Shown here: in pieces, positions 1 through 6,213 of the stretch
How positions within the stretch are numbered: the stretch's first letter is position 1
Layout: every line of letters starts with the position of its first letter
From: Nitrospina sp.
GTDB taxonomy: Bacteria > Nitrospinota > Nitrospinia > Nitrospinales > Nitrospinaceae
Direction: 5' to 3'
Assembly: GCA_004357365.1 (NCBI GenBank)
Contig: SMVT01000123.1
Location: forward strand, 1 to 9,652
Length of the DNA stretch: 9,652 nucleotides
Program-made: the position numbers and the translations under genes
Notes under the pieces: generated by a model
What the model saw: only the letters and a program-made list of their open reading frames with translations
The model's database searches: none
What the model was told of the DNA's origin: nothing

Positions 1-1062
1 ACCGGCGTCGGTCATCCCCGGAAGTTCGGGCATGGCGACCTTGAGGGGTTCGCCGTCGAGCGCCTTCAGAAACGCGACCAGATCCAGCACTTCCTGATCG
101 TTCAGCTCCAGCGGCGTGATAAAAGCGCTCCGGTTTTCCGCCACGTCGCCGCCCCGGTTGTAGAATTCCAGCACGTCTTTCAGTGTCGCTTTACTGCCGT
201 CGTGCATATAGGGCGCGGTTTGCGACACACTGCGCAGTCCCGGTGTTTTGAACGCGCCTTTGTCGAAATCGTCTTTGGACACGTTGAACCGTCCCAAATC
301 CTCCTTCAACGGACCGTGCTGTTGGACGCCGATGTTATGAAAACCGCTGTCGGTGAACGCCGGGCCGTTATGACAGAGAACGCATTTGGCCTTGCTGAAG
401 AACAGGTCCATACCGTTGACGGCGGAAGCCGACATCTCTTCTTTATCCCCGGCTATGTATTTATCGTAGGCGGAGTTTTTGGAAACCACCGACCGCTCGA
501 AAGTGGCGATCGCTTTGGCGATATTGTCGAGCGTGATGCCCGACTCGCCGAACACCTGCGCGAACCGCTCTTTATAGCCCGGGATGGCGTTGAGTTCGCC
601 GATCAGCTCCTCGATGTTCTGGTTCATCTCGTCGGGAGCCTCAATGGGACCTTTGGCCTGTGCTTCCAGCGTAGGCGCGCGGCCGTCCCAGAACTGGACA
701 TCAAAGTATCCGCTGTTGATCACCGTTGGCGAGTGGCGTCCCAACTCCTTGCCGCCGAATCCGATGGCGCGCGGCAGGCCGTCGGTCCAGCCTTTATCCG
801 GGTGATGGCAGGTGGCGCAACTCATGGTGTTGTCGCCGGAAAGCCTGGGATCGAAGTACAGCAGTTTCCCCAGCTCTTCTTTCTCTTTGGACCAGGGGTT
901 ATCCGCCGGATGGGTCATCACCGGCACAGCATCATAAAACGAAGTGTCCTCGGCCACAACGGGAGCTTTATCTGTTTTAGATTCAGCGGGTTGTTCTTTT
1001 TTTTCTTCAGAGCAAGCGAAAAGAAAAACAACGCACAGTGCAAAATAATAAACAGGCTTCAT
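1..1062 (-). CDS. Diheme cytochrome c peroxidase / MauG-family lipoprotein (3' end outside window)
   Basis: The frame is open for 354 codons from the ATG at 1062 to the window edge, so the C-terminus is missing. The start follows a strong GGAGGG at 1069-1074. The N-terminus (about 17 residues) is hydrophobic and ends in LFAC with Cys17, suggesting a lipoprotein anchored in the periplasm; the lipobox is imperfect. Two c-type haem motifs are visible, CATCH at 82-86 and CVLCH at 227-231, with the family signatures FWDGRA (124-129) followed by TLEAQ, and PYMHDGS (284-290). These place it in the CCP/MauG family, which reduces peroxide with electrons from small cytochromes or carries out haem-based oxidations. 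In the distal part the segment is FYNRGG (300-305); MauG-like members have a Tyr there where classical peroxidases have the Met ligand, so a MauG-like chemistry is possible. The small cytochrome c gene upstream on the same strand could be a redox partner. The family is secure; the substrate is not. Confidence 0.93.
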   Translation of the reverse strand, partial: MKPVYYFALCVVFLFACSEEKKEQPAESKTDKAPVVAEDTSFYDAVPVMTHPADNPWSKEKEELGKLLYFDPRLSGDNTMSCATCHHPDKGWTDGLPRAIGFGGKELGRHSPTVINSGYFDVQFWDGRAPTLEAQAKGPIEAPDEMNQNIEELIGELNAIPGYKERFAQVFGESGITLDNIAKAIATFERSVVSKNSAYDKYIAGDKEEMSASAVNGMDLFFSKAKCVLCHNGPAFTDSGFHNIGVQQHGPLKEDLGRFNVSKDDFDKGAFKTPGLRSVSQTAPYMHDGSKATLKDVLEFYNRGGDVAENRSAFITPLELNDQEVLDLVAFLKALDGEPLKVAMPELPGMTDAG

Positions 1063-1176
1063 GGTTGACCCTCCTCAGTTGGTTTTTTAATCCCCCCTGA
1101 ATTATCCTTCCCGGAAAGGGAGAGAAGAGCGCTGGAGAATTTTTGGGGATAGCGATTTTTGACGCCGAATGGAATT

Positions 1177-1205
1177 ATCATATCCCTGTAATCCGTTCCC
1201 TGCAA
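1177..1205 (-). promoter_or_regulatory. Sigma70-like promoter for the diheme peroxidase gene
   Basis: On the minus strand there is a -35 box TTGCAG (1200-1205), a 17-base spacer and a -10 box TATGAT (1177-1182). Transcription would start near 1170, giving a leader of about 108 bases before the ATG at 1062. This suggests the peroxidase gene can be transcribed independently of the cytochrome gene that ends at 1268. The call is by eye only. Confidence 0.5.
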
Positions 1206-1267
1206 CCGGGAGCAAACCAAAGAACAATTCAGGCGCCCGATTTCAACCGGTTTCGGTAACTATGATG

Positions 1268-1705
1268 TCATTGAGCCCGAAACGTGCGGATGAAATGGAT
1301 GACGTTCCAGCCCTCCTCTTCGGTGATGATAATACCGACGCGCCGGGGCATGCCCGTGCCGGGACTGCCGTTTCTCAGCACCCACATGAGTTCCCCGTCG
1401 GTGCGGATATCCTGCCATTGGGGATCGGTGAAATTGCGGGGCGCGTGACCGGGCATGAATTGGCCTTTCCCGTCCTGCAGATGACAGCTCACGCACATTC
1501 CATTGCCGAAATAAACTTTCCTGCCCGCTTCAATATGTGCCGCGGAGGATTCAAAAGGACTTTCGTTTTCCTGGATGTCTTCCAGCTGGTCTTGAGGAAC
1601 GCGCGGGGCGTACTCATCCAGATGAAACGCCCGGGCCTGGGGTCCGCTCAGGAAAATCAGCACACCGATCCCCGCCAGAAATAGAATGGAATTGCGCATC
1701 GCCAT
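1268..1705 (-). CDS. Small exported monoheme cytochrome c
   Basis: This encodes a 145-residue protein. Residues 1-26 form a Sec signal peptide (charged MAMRN start, hydrophobic core, ending QARA), so the mature protein is periplasmic. The class I cytochrome c fold is shown by CVSCH at 71-75 within a GRKVYFGNGM lead-in, the downstream HAPRNFTDP stretch, and GTGMP, where Met119 is the likely distal haem ligand. The C-terminal helix ends NVIHFIRTFRAQ, as in many small cytochromes. It probably shuttles electrons, perhaps to the diheme peroxidase encoded 205 bases downstream on the same strand; that pairing is inferred from position. I chose the ATG at 1705 because the signal peptide begins there, although no good Shine-Dalgarno sequence precedes it. 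The frame stays open upstream to 2059, but that part resembles a decayed beta-propeller and not an N-terminal domain. Confidence 0.9.
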   Translation of the reverse strand: MAMRNSILFLAGIGVLIFLSGPQARAFHLDEYAPRVPQDQLEDIQENESPFESSAAHIEAGRKVYFGNGMCVSCHLQDGKGQFMPGHAPRNFTDPQWQDIRTDGELMWVLRNGSPGTGMPRRVGIIITEEEGWNVIHFIRTFRAQ

Positions 1706-1740
1706 AGCTAAAAGGGGCTTCCCCCGATCCCAGATGGAAC

Positions 1741-2059
1741 GAGGGAACCCGGTTGCCTGTTCGGCGATTTTACCATGCAATGCTTCCCTGTGTCCCCCTG
1801 ACTGGCAAATGCCGACCGAGCCGTCCGGAATGGCGGCGCCTTCAGGCCACAGAGTGTCGACCTTCGTTGTGAGGTTCAGATCGGCGGTGGGAAATACTGC
1901 CGTGTTGGCTTTTTTCCCGGTGGCCCTAGTATGAAAGGCTTTTTTTGATGCTACATCGATAAAGGTGATGTTTCCCGCTCCAATGTTGCACGAGATTGCG
2001 ATCTTTCCATCGGGGATCAGCCGTCTTTGGGAAATGATTGGAGAGCGGTGCTTTACCAA
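1741..2059 (-). pseudogene. Decayed YVTN-type beta-propeller fragment
   Basis: Upstream of and in frame with the cytochrome c gene, the minus-strand translation contains the stretches PDGKIAISCNIGAGNITFID, VASKKAF and ATGKKANTAVF, then EGAAIPDGS. Their spacing and content resemble blades of the 40-residue YVTN beta-propeller family (pattern PDGK...V...NTV.VIDTATNKV..TI..G). There is no convincing start, signal peptide or complete blade set, and the match fades towards 1741. I read it as a remnant of a propeller gene, with its C-terminal part replaced or lost. The alternative is a chance open frame upstream of the cytochrome. Confidence 0.4.
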
Positions 2060-2439
2060 CCATGGATTAAAGGGATTGAAGGGGAAGATTAGGTGTAAAT
2101 CAATCCCAAAAAATACCGGAAGCCCGAAGGCCCCCGGCGTCGGTTGATTAATTAATGCCCTGAGTGGCGGGGTGTCAATAGAGGCGGGAAGTTTTTCTGT
2201 GTCTCTACTGCGAAAAAAGCGAAATTAGTGCTCTGCCCTATATTCCACCTGCTGTTGGCAGTACAGCGCCTACCCACCCATCATTTGATGACCTGGAAAG
2301 TGACGGCCGATCACAGGACCCCTTTGCCCTCTACCAGGTTTATTTAAGCCAATCCCTTGCACGGCAGGTGGCAGGTTTGCCCATTTCAAAATCGGTTTTC
2401 AGGTATTATCGCCCCAAAAGAGTCTGGCGGCGGCCGAGT
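2060..2439. other. Intergenic stretch without a supported gene
   Basis: About 380 bases lie between the propeller remnant and the repeat lipoprotein. I see no start codon with a Shine-Dalgarno sequence, no RNA gene and no clear terminator. A plus-strand frame is open from roughly 2190 into the antisense of the lipoprotein gene, but its translation matches no family I recognise. Given the neighbouring remnants, this may be decayed sequence. Confidence 0.5.
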
Positions 2440-2721
2440 TTATTTCATCTTTTCGCCTTCTTTCACCATAGTATCTTTAGGGGTCCCTTCTGTATCCGTC
2501 TTTTCACCTTCTTTCATCATAGTGTCAGGGGTCCCTTCTGTATCCGTCTTTTCGCCTTCTTTCATCATAGTGTCCTTAGAGGTCCCCTCTGTATCCGTCT
2601 TTTCGCCTTCTTTCATCAGGGGGTCCTCATCCTTATCGTTTGTACAGGCCACACCCGACAACATCACTAACAAAGAAAGAATGACCAAAAAAGAAGATTT
2701 GTTTTTAAGCATCGTTTTCAT
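2440..2721 (-). CDS. Small repeat-containing lipoprotein
   Basis: This is a 93-residue protein with an N-terminal KNKSS charge cluster, a hydrophobic core (FLVILSLLVML) and SGVAC with Cys26, consistent with a lipoprotein; Gly at -3 is not the canonical lipobox residue. The start at 2721 follows AAAGGAG (2728-2734) with good spacing. After a short acidic linker the rest is tandem repeats: three full units of 16-18 residues of the type MKEGEKTDTEGTxKDTM (about 35-85) and a partial fourth (86-93). The composition (Lys, Glu, Thr, Asp, Gly, Met) predicts a disordered, charged surface tail. It recalls exported MxKDx pentapeptide-repeat proteins only loosely. The function is unknown. Just upstream lies the tail of an IS1380 transposase, so its original promoter may have been displaced. 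Confidence 0.78.
   Translation of the reverse strand: MKTMLKNKSSFLVILSLLVMLSGVACTNDKDEDPLMKEGEKTDTEGTSKDTMMKEGEKTDTEGTPDTMMKEGEKTDTEGTPKDTMVKEGEKMK
2450..2632. repeat. Tandem repeat of 51/48-base units inside the lipoprotein gene
   Basis: There are three near-identical units at 2450-2500 (51 bases), 2501-2548 (48 bases) and 2549-2599 (51 bases), and a partial fourth from 2600. Units begin TTTTCGCCTTCTTTCA and end CTGTATCCGTC on the plus strand and differ at only a few positions. One unit lacks one codon, so length changes keep the reading frame. The similarity suggests recent expansion by slippage or recombination. Confidence 0.9.
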
Positions 2722-2740
2722 AATTCACTCCTTTATAGAT

Positions 2741-3010
2741 AAAGTTTTCAAGATTGCAGGCTAAAGCGAATAGTGGTAGGCGGACTTCATTGTCCCGGAA
2801 AGTATGACAGAAAAGCCATGTCCACGTCAGGGCGATTTGGCCTTCCTGGATCCATTGCTCGGCGGTTTCCCGTTTATTGTAAATTCGAACGCCTCGCTTG
2901 GATCGCCAGTTTAGATGGGTTACGATAAAGCCGATATTTGGAAACAGTTCCCCATAATGCCATTCTATTTTGGCAACTACACGGCTCGGTTTATTCCAAC
3001 TTTGTGCCGG
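2741..3010 (-). pseudogene. IS1380-family transposase, C-terminal remnant
   Basis: The minus-strand frame reads QSWNKPSRVVAKIEWHYGEL, then FPNIGFIVTHLNW, GVRIYNKRETAEQWIQEG, CHTFRDNEVRLPLFALACNL and ENF. This is the conserved distal part of DDE transposases of the IS1380 family, including the (Y)NKRGTAEQWIKEGK region and the CHRF.aNEVRL helix. A stop at 3044-3046 cuts the frame upstream, the catalytic N-terminal two thirds are absent, and the usual C-terminal extension after NLGN is missing. What remains after ENF runs out of frame into the lipoprotein start and stops at 2705. The element cannot be active on its own. No terminal inverted repeats or target duplications were found. The nature of the sequence between 3046 and 3159 is unclear. 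Confidence 0.85.
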
Positions 3011-3159
3011 GCATCGGTGAAACCACTGTCGCTCAACAGCAACTCACCGGACACGGCCGCGTCGCCGCACAGGCCATCCCCGAACGGCGCTTCTTTTTCT
3101 TTTTCCAGGAATTCATGTGAATTCCATGAAGGCCTTATGGGAGCTCCGGACACAGGAAC

Positions 3160-3696
3160 TCAGGAGACGGGGCCGCGCACCAGGCGGAGAAACGCGTCGG
3201 GGCCCTTGATTTTGTCCTGGTAGGCCTGGCCGCCTTCGTCCTTGTAGGAAATGACGACCGCCTGCTGGCCCTTCTCGGAACTGGTCCAAGTGCCCCAGCC
3301 GCCGCCTTTCGGGAAAATGCGGTCGATGAACACCTTGTCGCCATCCTTGTCGAGGTTGCGCTTGCGCCGGTCGTAGAGCATGAGGGCTTCCTCGGGGGTG
3401 GGCAGACGCCAGTCGTCGTAGCCTGCGAATTTTTTATTGTTCATGCGTTGTGCGAATTCGTTGGCGGTGTACCAGTTCAACCACTTCTTTTCAATCTGCC
3501 AATAATCGAGCTTCATCCACATGAGATTGAATTTCTTGTCGAGGATGGTGCCATCGCCGAAATCCAGATACCGCCGGTCGGCGGATTTCGCCACCGGTTG
3601 GTTCGAAGCGGTACCGTCCGCCCACAGGGTGGACACAAGAAACGCCTGGAATCCGAAAACCATCAGTATGAACCATCCGATAACTCGCCGCCGCAT
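3160..3696 (-). CDS. Exported DUF1566 (Lcl C-terminal-like) protein
   Basis: This encodes a 178-residue protein. The start at 3696 is chosen because GGAGG (3703-3707) lies six bases upstream and the sequence begins with MRRRVIGW and a hydrophobic core ending LWA, a Sec signal peptide cut near residue 26. The mature part carries the DUF1566 signatures in order: DFGDGTILDKKFNLMWMK (45-62), FAGYDDWRLPTPEEALMLYD (90-109), GTWTSSE (135-141) and LRLVRG (170-175). This domain is related to C-type-lectin-like and SUMF1-type folds and occurs in many exported proteins of unknown role, so no reaction can be assigned. It sits alone on the minus strand, divergent from the methyltransferase gene, with a shared control region of about 150 bases. 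Confidence 0.88.
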   Translation of the reverse strand: MRRRVIGWFILMVFGFQAFLVSTLWADGTASNQPVAKSADRRYLDFGDGTILDKKFNLMWMKLDYWQIEKKWLNWYTANEFAQRMNNKKFAGYDDWRLPTPEEALMLYDRRKRNLDKDGDKVFIDRIFPKGGGWGTWTSSEKGQQAVVISYKDEGGQAYQDKIKGPDAFLRLVRGPVS

Positions 3697-3748
3697 GAAA
3701 AACCTCCGCAAAATTTTAACTCCGCATGAATGGGTATATTTCATCCAA

Positions 3749-3781
3749 GTTTACAATTTACCACCCTCCCGTGTAAACGGG
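3749..3781. promoter_or_regulatory. Dyad symmetries in the divergent intergenic region (possible operator)
   Basis: Two overlapping inverted repeats lie here: GTTTACA (3749-3755) with TGTAAAC (3772-3778), 16 bases apart, and CCCGT (3768-3772) with ACGGG (3777-3781) around a four-base gap. They sit just upstream of the -35 box of the methyltransferase promoter and within the leader region of the divergent DUF1566 gene. A regulator binding here could affect both genes. This is inference from position only. Confidence 0.35.
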
Positions 3782-3789
3782 TAATTGGC

Positions 3790-3817
3790 TTGACAGGGTG
3801 GGGAGTTGGAGTACAAT
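3790..3817 (+). promoter_or_regulatory. Sigma70 promoter for the methyltransferase gene
   Basis: A consensus -35 box TTGACA (3790-3795), a 16-base spacer and a -10 box TACAAT (3812-3817) precede the ATG at 3848. The predicted transcript start is near 3824, leaving a short leader that contains GGAGG five bases before the start codon. Confidence 0.75.
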
Positions 3818-3847
3818 TTGCGCCATCCTATCGAACCGGAGGCGCTT

Positions 3848-4498
3848 ATGAGTCTCGATTCCCCCCTTAAAAAATTTCTGCTGAACACCTTGGGTTTTCT
3901 GATAGTTACCGCCCTGGCGGGGGTTCCTTCCGGGGACGCCAAACCGCGCGACAAGGACCGCTGGGACCAAAAATATGACACCGAGGTCTATATTTTCGGA
4001 AAAGAACCGGTGCCGTTTCTCACCCAGAACATCCATCTGCTTCCCAGGGGCAGGGCGCTGGACATCGCCATGGGCGAGGGCCGAAACGGAGTGTATCTCG
4101 CCACGCAGGGGTATGAGGTGGTGGGCCTCGACATCTCCCCCAAAGGGCTCGCCAAGGCGCACCAACTCGCCGAACACCACAACGTGAAAATTGAAACGCG
4201 GGTGGTGGATCTGGAAAACCACCGGCTGGAGAAAAACGCCTACGACGTGATTCTCCTGATGTACTACATGCAGAGGGACCTGTGGCCGCAACTCAATCAG
4301 GCGCTCAAGCCCGGCGGCATGGCCATCATCGAAACCTACAACCTCGACCACCTGAAGCACGCCCGGTTCAATCCCAAATGGCTGTTGCAACCCAACGAAC
4401 TGGTGAACGCGTTCAAGGATATGAAAATCATCCGCTACCAGGCGTATGAAGACAGCAATCAGGCCTACTCCAGCATCATCGTCCAAAGGACGGAATGA
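3848..4498 (+). CDS. Class I SAM-dependent methyltransferase with an N-terminal signal-like segment
   Basis: The 216-residue protein starts at 3848, behind GGAGG and the promoter; an upstream in-frame TTG at 3806 would lie inside the promoter region. The core follows the TehB/small-molecule methyltransferase pattern: RWDQKYDTEVYIFGKEPVPFL (38-58), motif I LDIAMGEGRN (71-80) for S-adenosylmethionine, the acidic Asp95 of VVGLDIS for the ribose, ETRVVDLE (116-123), YDVILLMYYMQRD (132-144), and LKPGGMAIIETY (153-164). Preceding the core is a segment of about 31 residues (two Lys, then LLNTLGFLIVTALAGV, then PSGDA) that looks like a Sec signal peptide or a membrane anchor. Cytoplasmic relatives lack this, and SAM is not expected in the periplasm. 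The substrate is unknown; thiol, halide or metalloid methylation are known roles of relatives. Confidence 0.88.
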   Translation: MSLDSPLKKFLLNTLGFLIVTALAGVPSGDAKPRDKDRWDQKYDTEVYIFGKEPVPFLTQNIHLLPRGRALDIAMGEGRNGVYLATQGYEVVGLDISPKGLAKAHQLAEHHNVKIETRVVDLENHRLEKNAYDVILLMYYMQRDLWPQLNQALKPGGMAIIETYNLDHLKHARFNPKWLLQPNELVNAFKDMKIIRYQAYEDSNQAYSSIIVQRTE

Positions 4499-4545
4499 CC
4501 CGCCGCCCAGCGTGACGCCGGACCCCACATAACCTCTTTCCTTGA

Positions 4546-4615
4546 TTTAGTAGTTGCTCGATTCATCGAGTGTTGTTAAAACCGCCCCATAAATGGGGCA
4601 ACTACAAAAGCTAAA
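4546..4615 (+). promoter_or_regulatory. Folded leader spanning the start of the BASS transporter gene
   Basis: Several perfect complementary arms nest here: TTTAG (4546-4550) with CTAAA (4611-4615), TAGTTGC (4551-4557) with GCAACTA (4598-4604), CTCGAT (4557-4562) with ATCGAG (4565-4570) around a two-base gap, and GCCCCAT (4584-4590) with ATGGGGC (4593-4599) around AA. Together they could form a three-way junction in RNA or a cruciform-like dyad in DNA. The apparent ATG of the transporter (4593) is inside one arm. It may be a translational control element, a protein-binding site or a small mobile palindromic element. No T-run follows, so it is not an ordinary terminator. Confidence 0.45.
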
Positions 4616-5702
4616 TGAAGAAGCCTCCCGGCCCCCTTCGGAGAAGAGGGAGCTAAACACCACAGAGGACACCCAAATCACGGGACAAAATCAGCCCCGG
4701 GCCTTGCCCGGCCTGAATAAAACCGAAAAACTTTTTATCGCACTGGCCAATGCCTTCCCGGTGTGGGTGGTGCTGGGTGCCGGCCTGGCGCTGTGGGAGC
4801 CCGCCACGGCCACCTGGTTTCAACCGGCGTGGATCCCCTGGTTCCTGGGCATCATCATGCTCAGCATGGGGTTGACGCTGACCGCACGGGATTTCGCGCG
4901 GATTCTGGAGATCCCCGGCACTGTTCTTGTGGGGGTGGGTTTGCAATACCTCGTCATGCCGTTTTTGGCTTTCGGCCTGGCGCGGGTATTTCAACTGCCC
5001 ATCGACTTCGTCATTGGGCTGGTGCTGGTCGGGTGTTGTCCGGGCGGCACGGCGTCGAACGTGGTCTGCTTCATCGCGCGGCTCAATATCGCGCTGTCGG
5101 TTACCCTCACCACCTGCTCGACCATACTGGCGGTACTCATGACCCCGCTGTTGACCACCTGGCTGGTGCAGTCGGTTTCGGAGACGCTGACCGGAACGGC
5201 CGTCGAGGTGGATACCCTCGGCCTGTTGATCCGCACCTTCCAGGTGGTGATTTTGCCGGTGACCGGGGGTATCGCCCTCAATCATTTTTTTCACGGATGG
5301 GTGGCGCGGATCACCGCTTACACGCCGTTTCTGGCGGTATTGTCCATCGTGTTGATTGTCGATTTCATTCTCGCGGCCAAAAAGAATGCCATTCTGGAGA
5401 GCGGCGCGTCTCTCCTGGGGGCGGTGGTGATCCTGCATTTTATGGGATTCCTGCTGGGCTACGGGTTGGCCCGGAGCCTCCGGATCCGCGACCGGGACGC
5501 CCGGACGATTTCGGTGGAGGTGGGCATGCAGAACTCCGGCCTGGCGACGGAACTGGCGCGGAATAATTTTGCCGCCTTTGGGCTGGCCACCGTGCCGGGG
5601 GCCATTTCCGCCCTCACCCACTGCATTCTGGGAAGCCTCGTAGCCGGCCTATGCCGCCTGTGGCCCGCCCCCCACCGGGGGAGGGAGATTGCTGACCGTT
5701 GA
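4593..5702 (+). CDS. BASS-family (bile acid:sodium symporter-like) transporter
   Basis: The protein has 369 residues if started at 4593. Residues from about 45 to 357 form the SBF/BASS membrane domain, with many hydrophobic segments (for example 53-68, 81-97, 108-130, 136-148, 165-190, 210-228, 243-261, 271-290). Family signatures are SMGLTLTARDF (91-101), VGCCPGGTASNVV (146-158) and VEVGMQNSGLA (308-318), the crossover regions that bind sodium in known members. It should import an organic anion with sodium across the inner membrane; the substrate cannot be read from sequence. The first ~45 residues are hydrophilic and atypical, and no Shine-Dalgarno sequence precedes 4593, whose ATG lies in a hairpin; a stop codon (4590-4592) abuts it upstream. 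A downstream TTG at 4704 would give the usual family length. The gene appears to stand alone. Confidence 0.93.
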   Translation: MGQLQKLNEEASRPPSEKRELNTTEDTQITGQNQPRALPGLNKTEKLFIALANAFPVWVVLGAGLALWEPATATWFQPAWIPWFLGIIMLSMGLTLTARDFARILEIPGTVLVGVGLQYLVMPFLAFGLARVFQLPIDFVIGLVLVGCCPGGTASNVVCFIARLNIALSVTLTTCSTILAVLMTPLLTTWLVQSVSETLTGTAVEVDTLGLLIRTFQVVILPVTGGIALNHFFHGWVARITAYTPFLAVLSIVLIVDFILAAKKNAILESGASLLGAVVILHFMGFLLGYGLARSLRIRDRDARTISVEVGMQNSGLATELARNNFAAFGLATVPGAISALTHCILGSLVAGLCRLWPAPHRGREIADR

Positions 5703-5729
5703 CGGCCTTCGATGATCGTTGGGCGCAAT

Positions 5730-5745
5730 GCGGGGTAGCCCCCGC
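5730..5745 (+). terminator. Weak terminator-like hairpin after the BASS transporter gene
   Basis: A six-base GC stem, GCGGGG (5730-5735) with CCCCGC (5740-5745), closes a four-base loop 28 bases after the stop codon. No T-run follows, so an intrinsic terminator is only possible, not shown. Confidence 0.28.
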
Positions 5746-5884
5746 TGGCAACTGGCTGACATTCCAAGGCAATCGATGAGTCCCCTGTGCAAGGCTGGGA
5801 TTTAAAGTTATCCGTGGCGATTCGCCGCCCATCCTGTGATAAGATACGGCCATTCCGCAGGTACGATTATGGCTAGGAGGATTT

Positions 5885-6166
5885 TTGGCAACGTACAATA
5901 TTTTGGTGGCAACTGAATGGCACGGTCTGGACGAGGGCATAGAAAGCGAACTGCTTCTGCGCCTTGAAGAAGCCTGCTTTGAGCGCATCCCTACACTGAA
6001 ATATGCCTGGGAAATCGCGCTGGAGGCGCCGGACGAGTCGGAAGCAAAAAACGACGCGGTGGATAAATTCGTGAACGTCTGCCGGACTTATCCTTTCGAG
6101 CTGAAGATGCTGGTGCACGCAGGAACCGGACAGATTTTGCGCCGGAAAAAAACCTTTGAACCCTGA
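5885..6166 (+). CDS. Small protein of unknown function (TTG start)
   Basis: This encodes a 93-residue protein with no family I recognise. I start it at the TTG at 5885 because AGGAGG (5875-5880) lies four bases upstream; the nearby ATG at 5869 opens a frame that stops quickly. The sequence begins MATYNILVATEWHG, has an acidic middle rich in Glu and Ala (residues 15-60) likely to be helical, and ends with a basic tail RRKKTFEP. There is no signal peptide or membrane segment, so it is probably cytoplasmic. Two cysteines (within EEACFERIP and NVCRTYP) form no metal motif. It stands alone between the transporter gene and the convergent prolyl isomerase gene. The strong ribosome site and gene-like codon pattern favour a real gene. 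Confidence 0.7.
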   Translation: MATYNILVATEWHGLDEGIESELLLRLEEACFERIPTLKYAWEIALEAPDESEAKNDAVDKFVNVCRTYPFELKMLVHAGTGQILRRKKTFEP

Positions 6167-6179
6167 AATCCAATCAGGG
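6161..6179. terminator. Possible terminator hairpin between convergent genes
   Basis: CCCTGA (6161-6166, including the stop codon) pairs with TCAGGG (6174-6179) around a seven-base loop. On the plus strand no T-run follows. On the minus strand a run of seven T occurs nine bases beyond the stem, which would suit the convergent isomerase gene only loosely. Confidence 0.33.
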
Positions 6180-6191
6180 GGCTTCTCCCTT

Positions 6192-6213
6192 GTCACCCTT
6201 CGACAGGCTCCGG
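6192..6213. repeat. Half of a possible dispersed intergenic palindrome
   Basis: The sequence GTCACCCTTCGACAGGCTC resembles one arm and the loop of an intergenic repeat (CACCCTTCGACAAGCTCAGGGTG) that I recall from many bacterial genomes. The second arm here reads CGGATGC and no longer pairs well. It lies in the 116-base gap between two convergent genes. The family assignment comes from memory. Confidence 0.3.

Noticed and set aside
202..1068. A plus-strand open frame of 288 codons
   Set aside because: It is antisense to the diheme peroxidase gene, which has haem motifs, a signal sequence and a Shine-Dalgarno sequence.
2190..2440. A plus-strand open stretch containing FDDLESDG, considered as an EF-hand or gene remnant
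   Set aside because: The loop lacks the calcium ligands of an EF-hand, no start or ribosome site is present, and the frame runs into the antisense of the lipoprotein gene.
2450..2632. Tandem repeats considered as a CRISPR array
   Set aside because: Units are directly adjacent without unique spacers and are in frame within a coding sequence.
3046..3159. Open frames on both strands considered as a further gene fragment
   Set aside because: Neither translation matches a known family, and the stretch is only about 110 bases long.
4653..5621. A minus-strand open frame of 322 codons
   Set aside because: It is antisense to the BASS transporter; the translation is rich in His, Gln, Arg and Gly with no family match.
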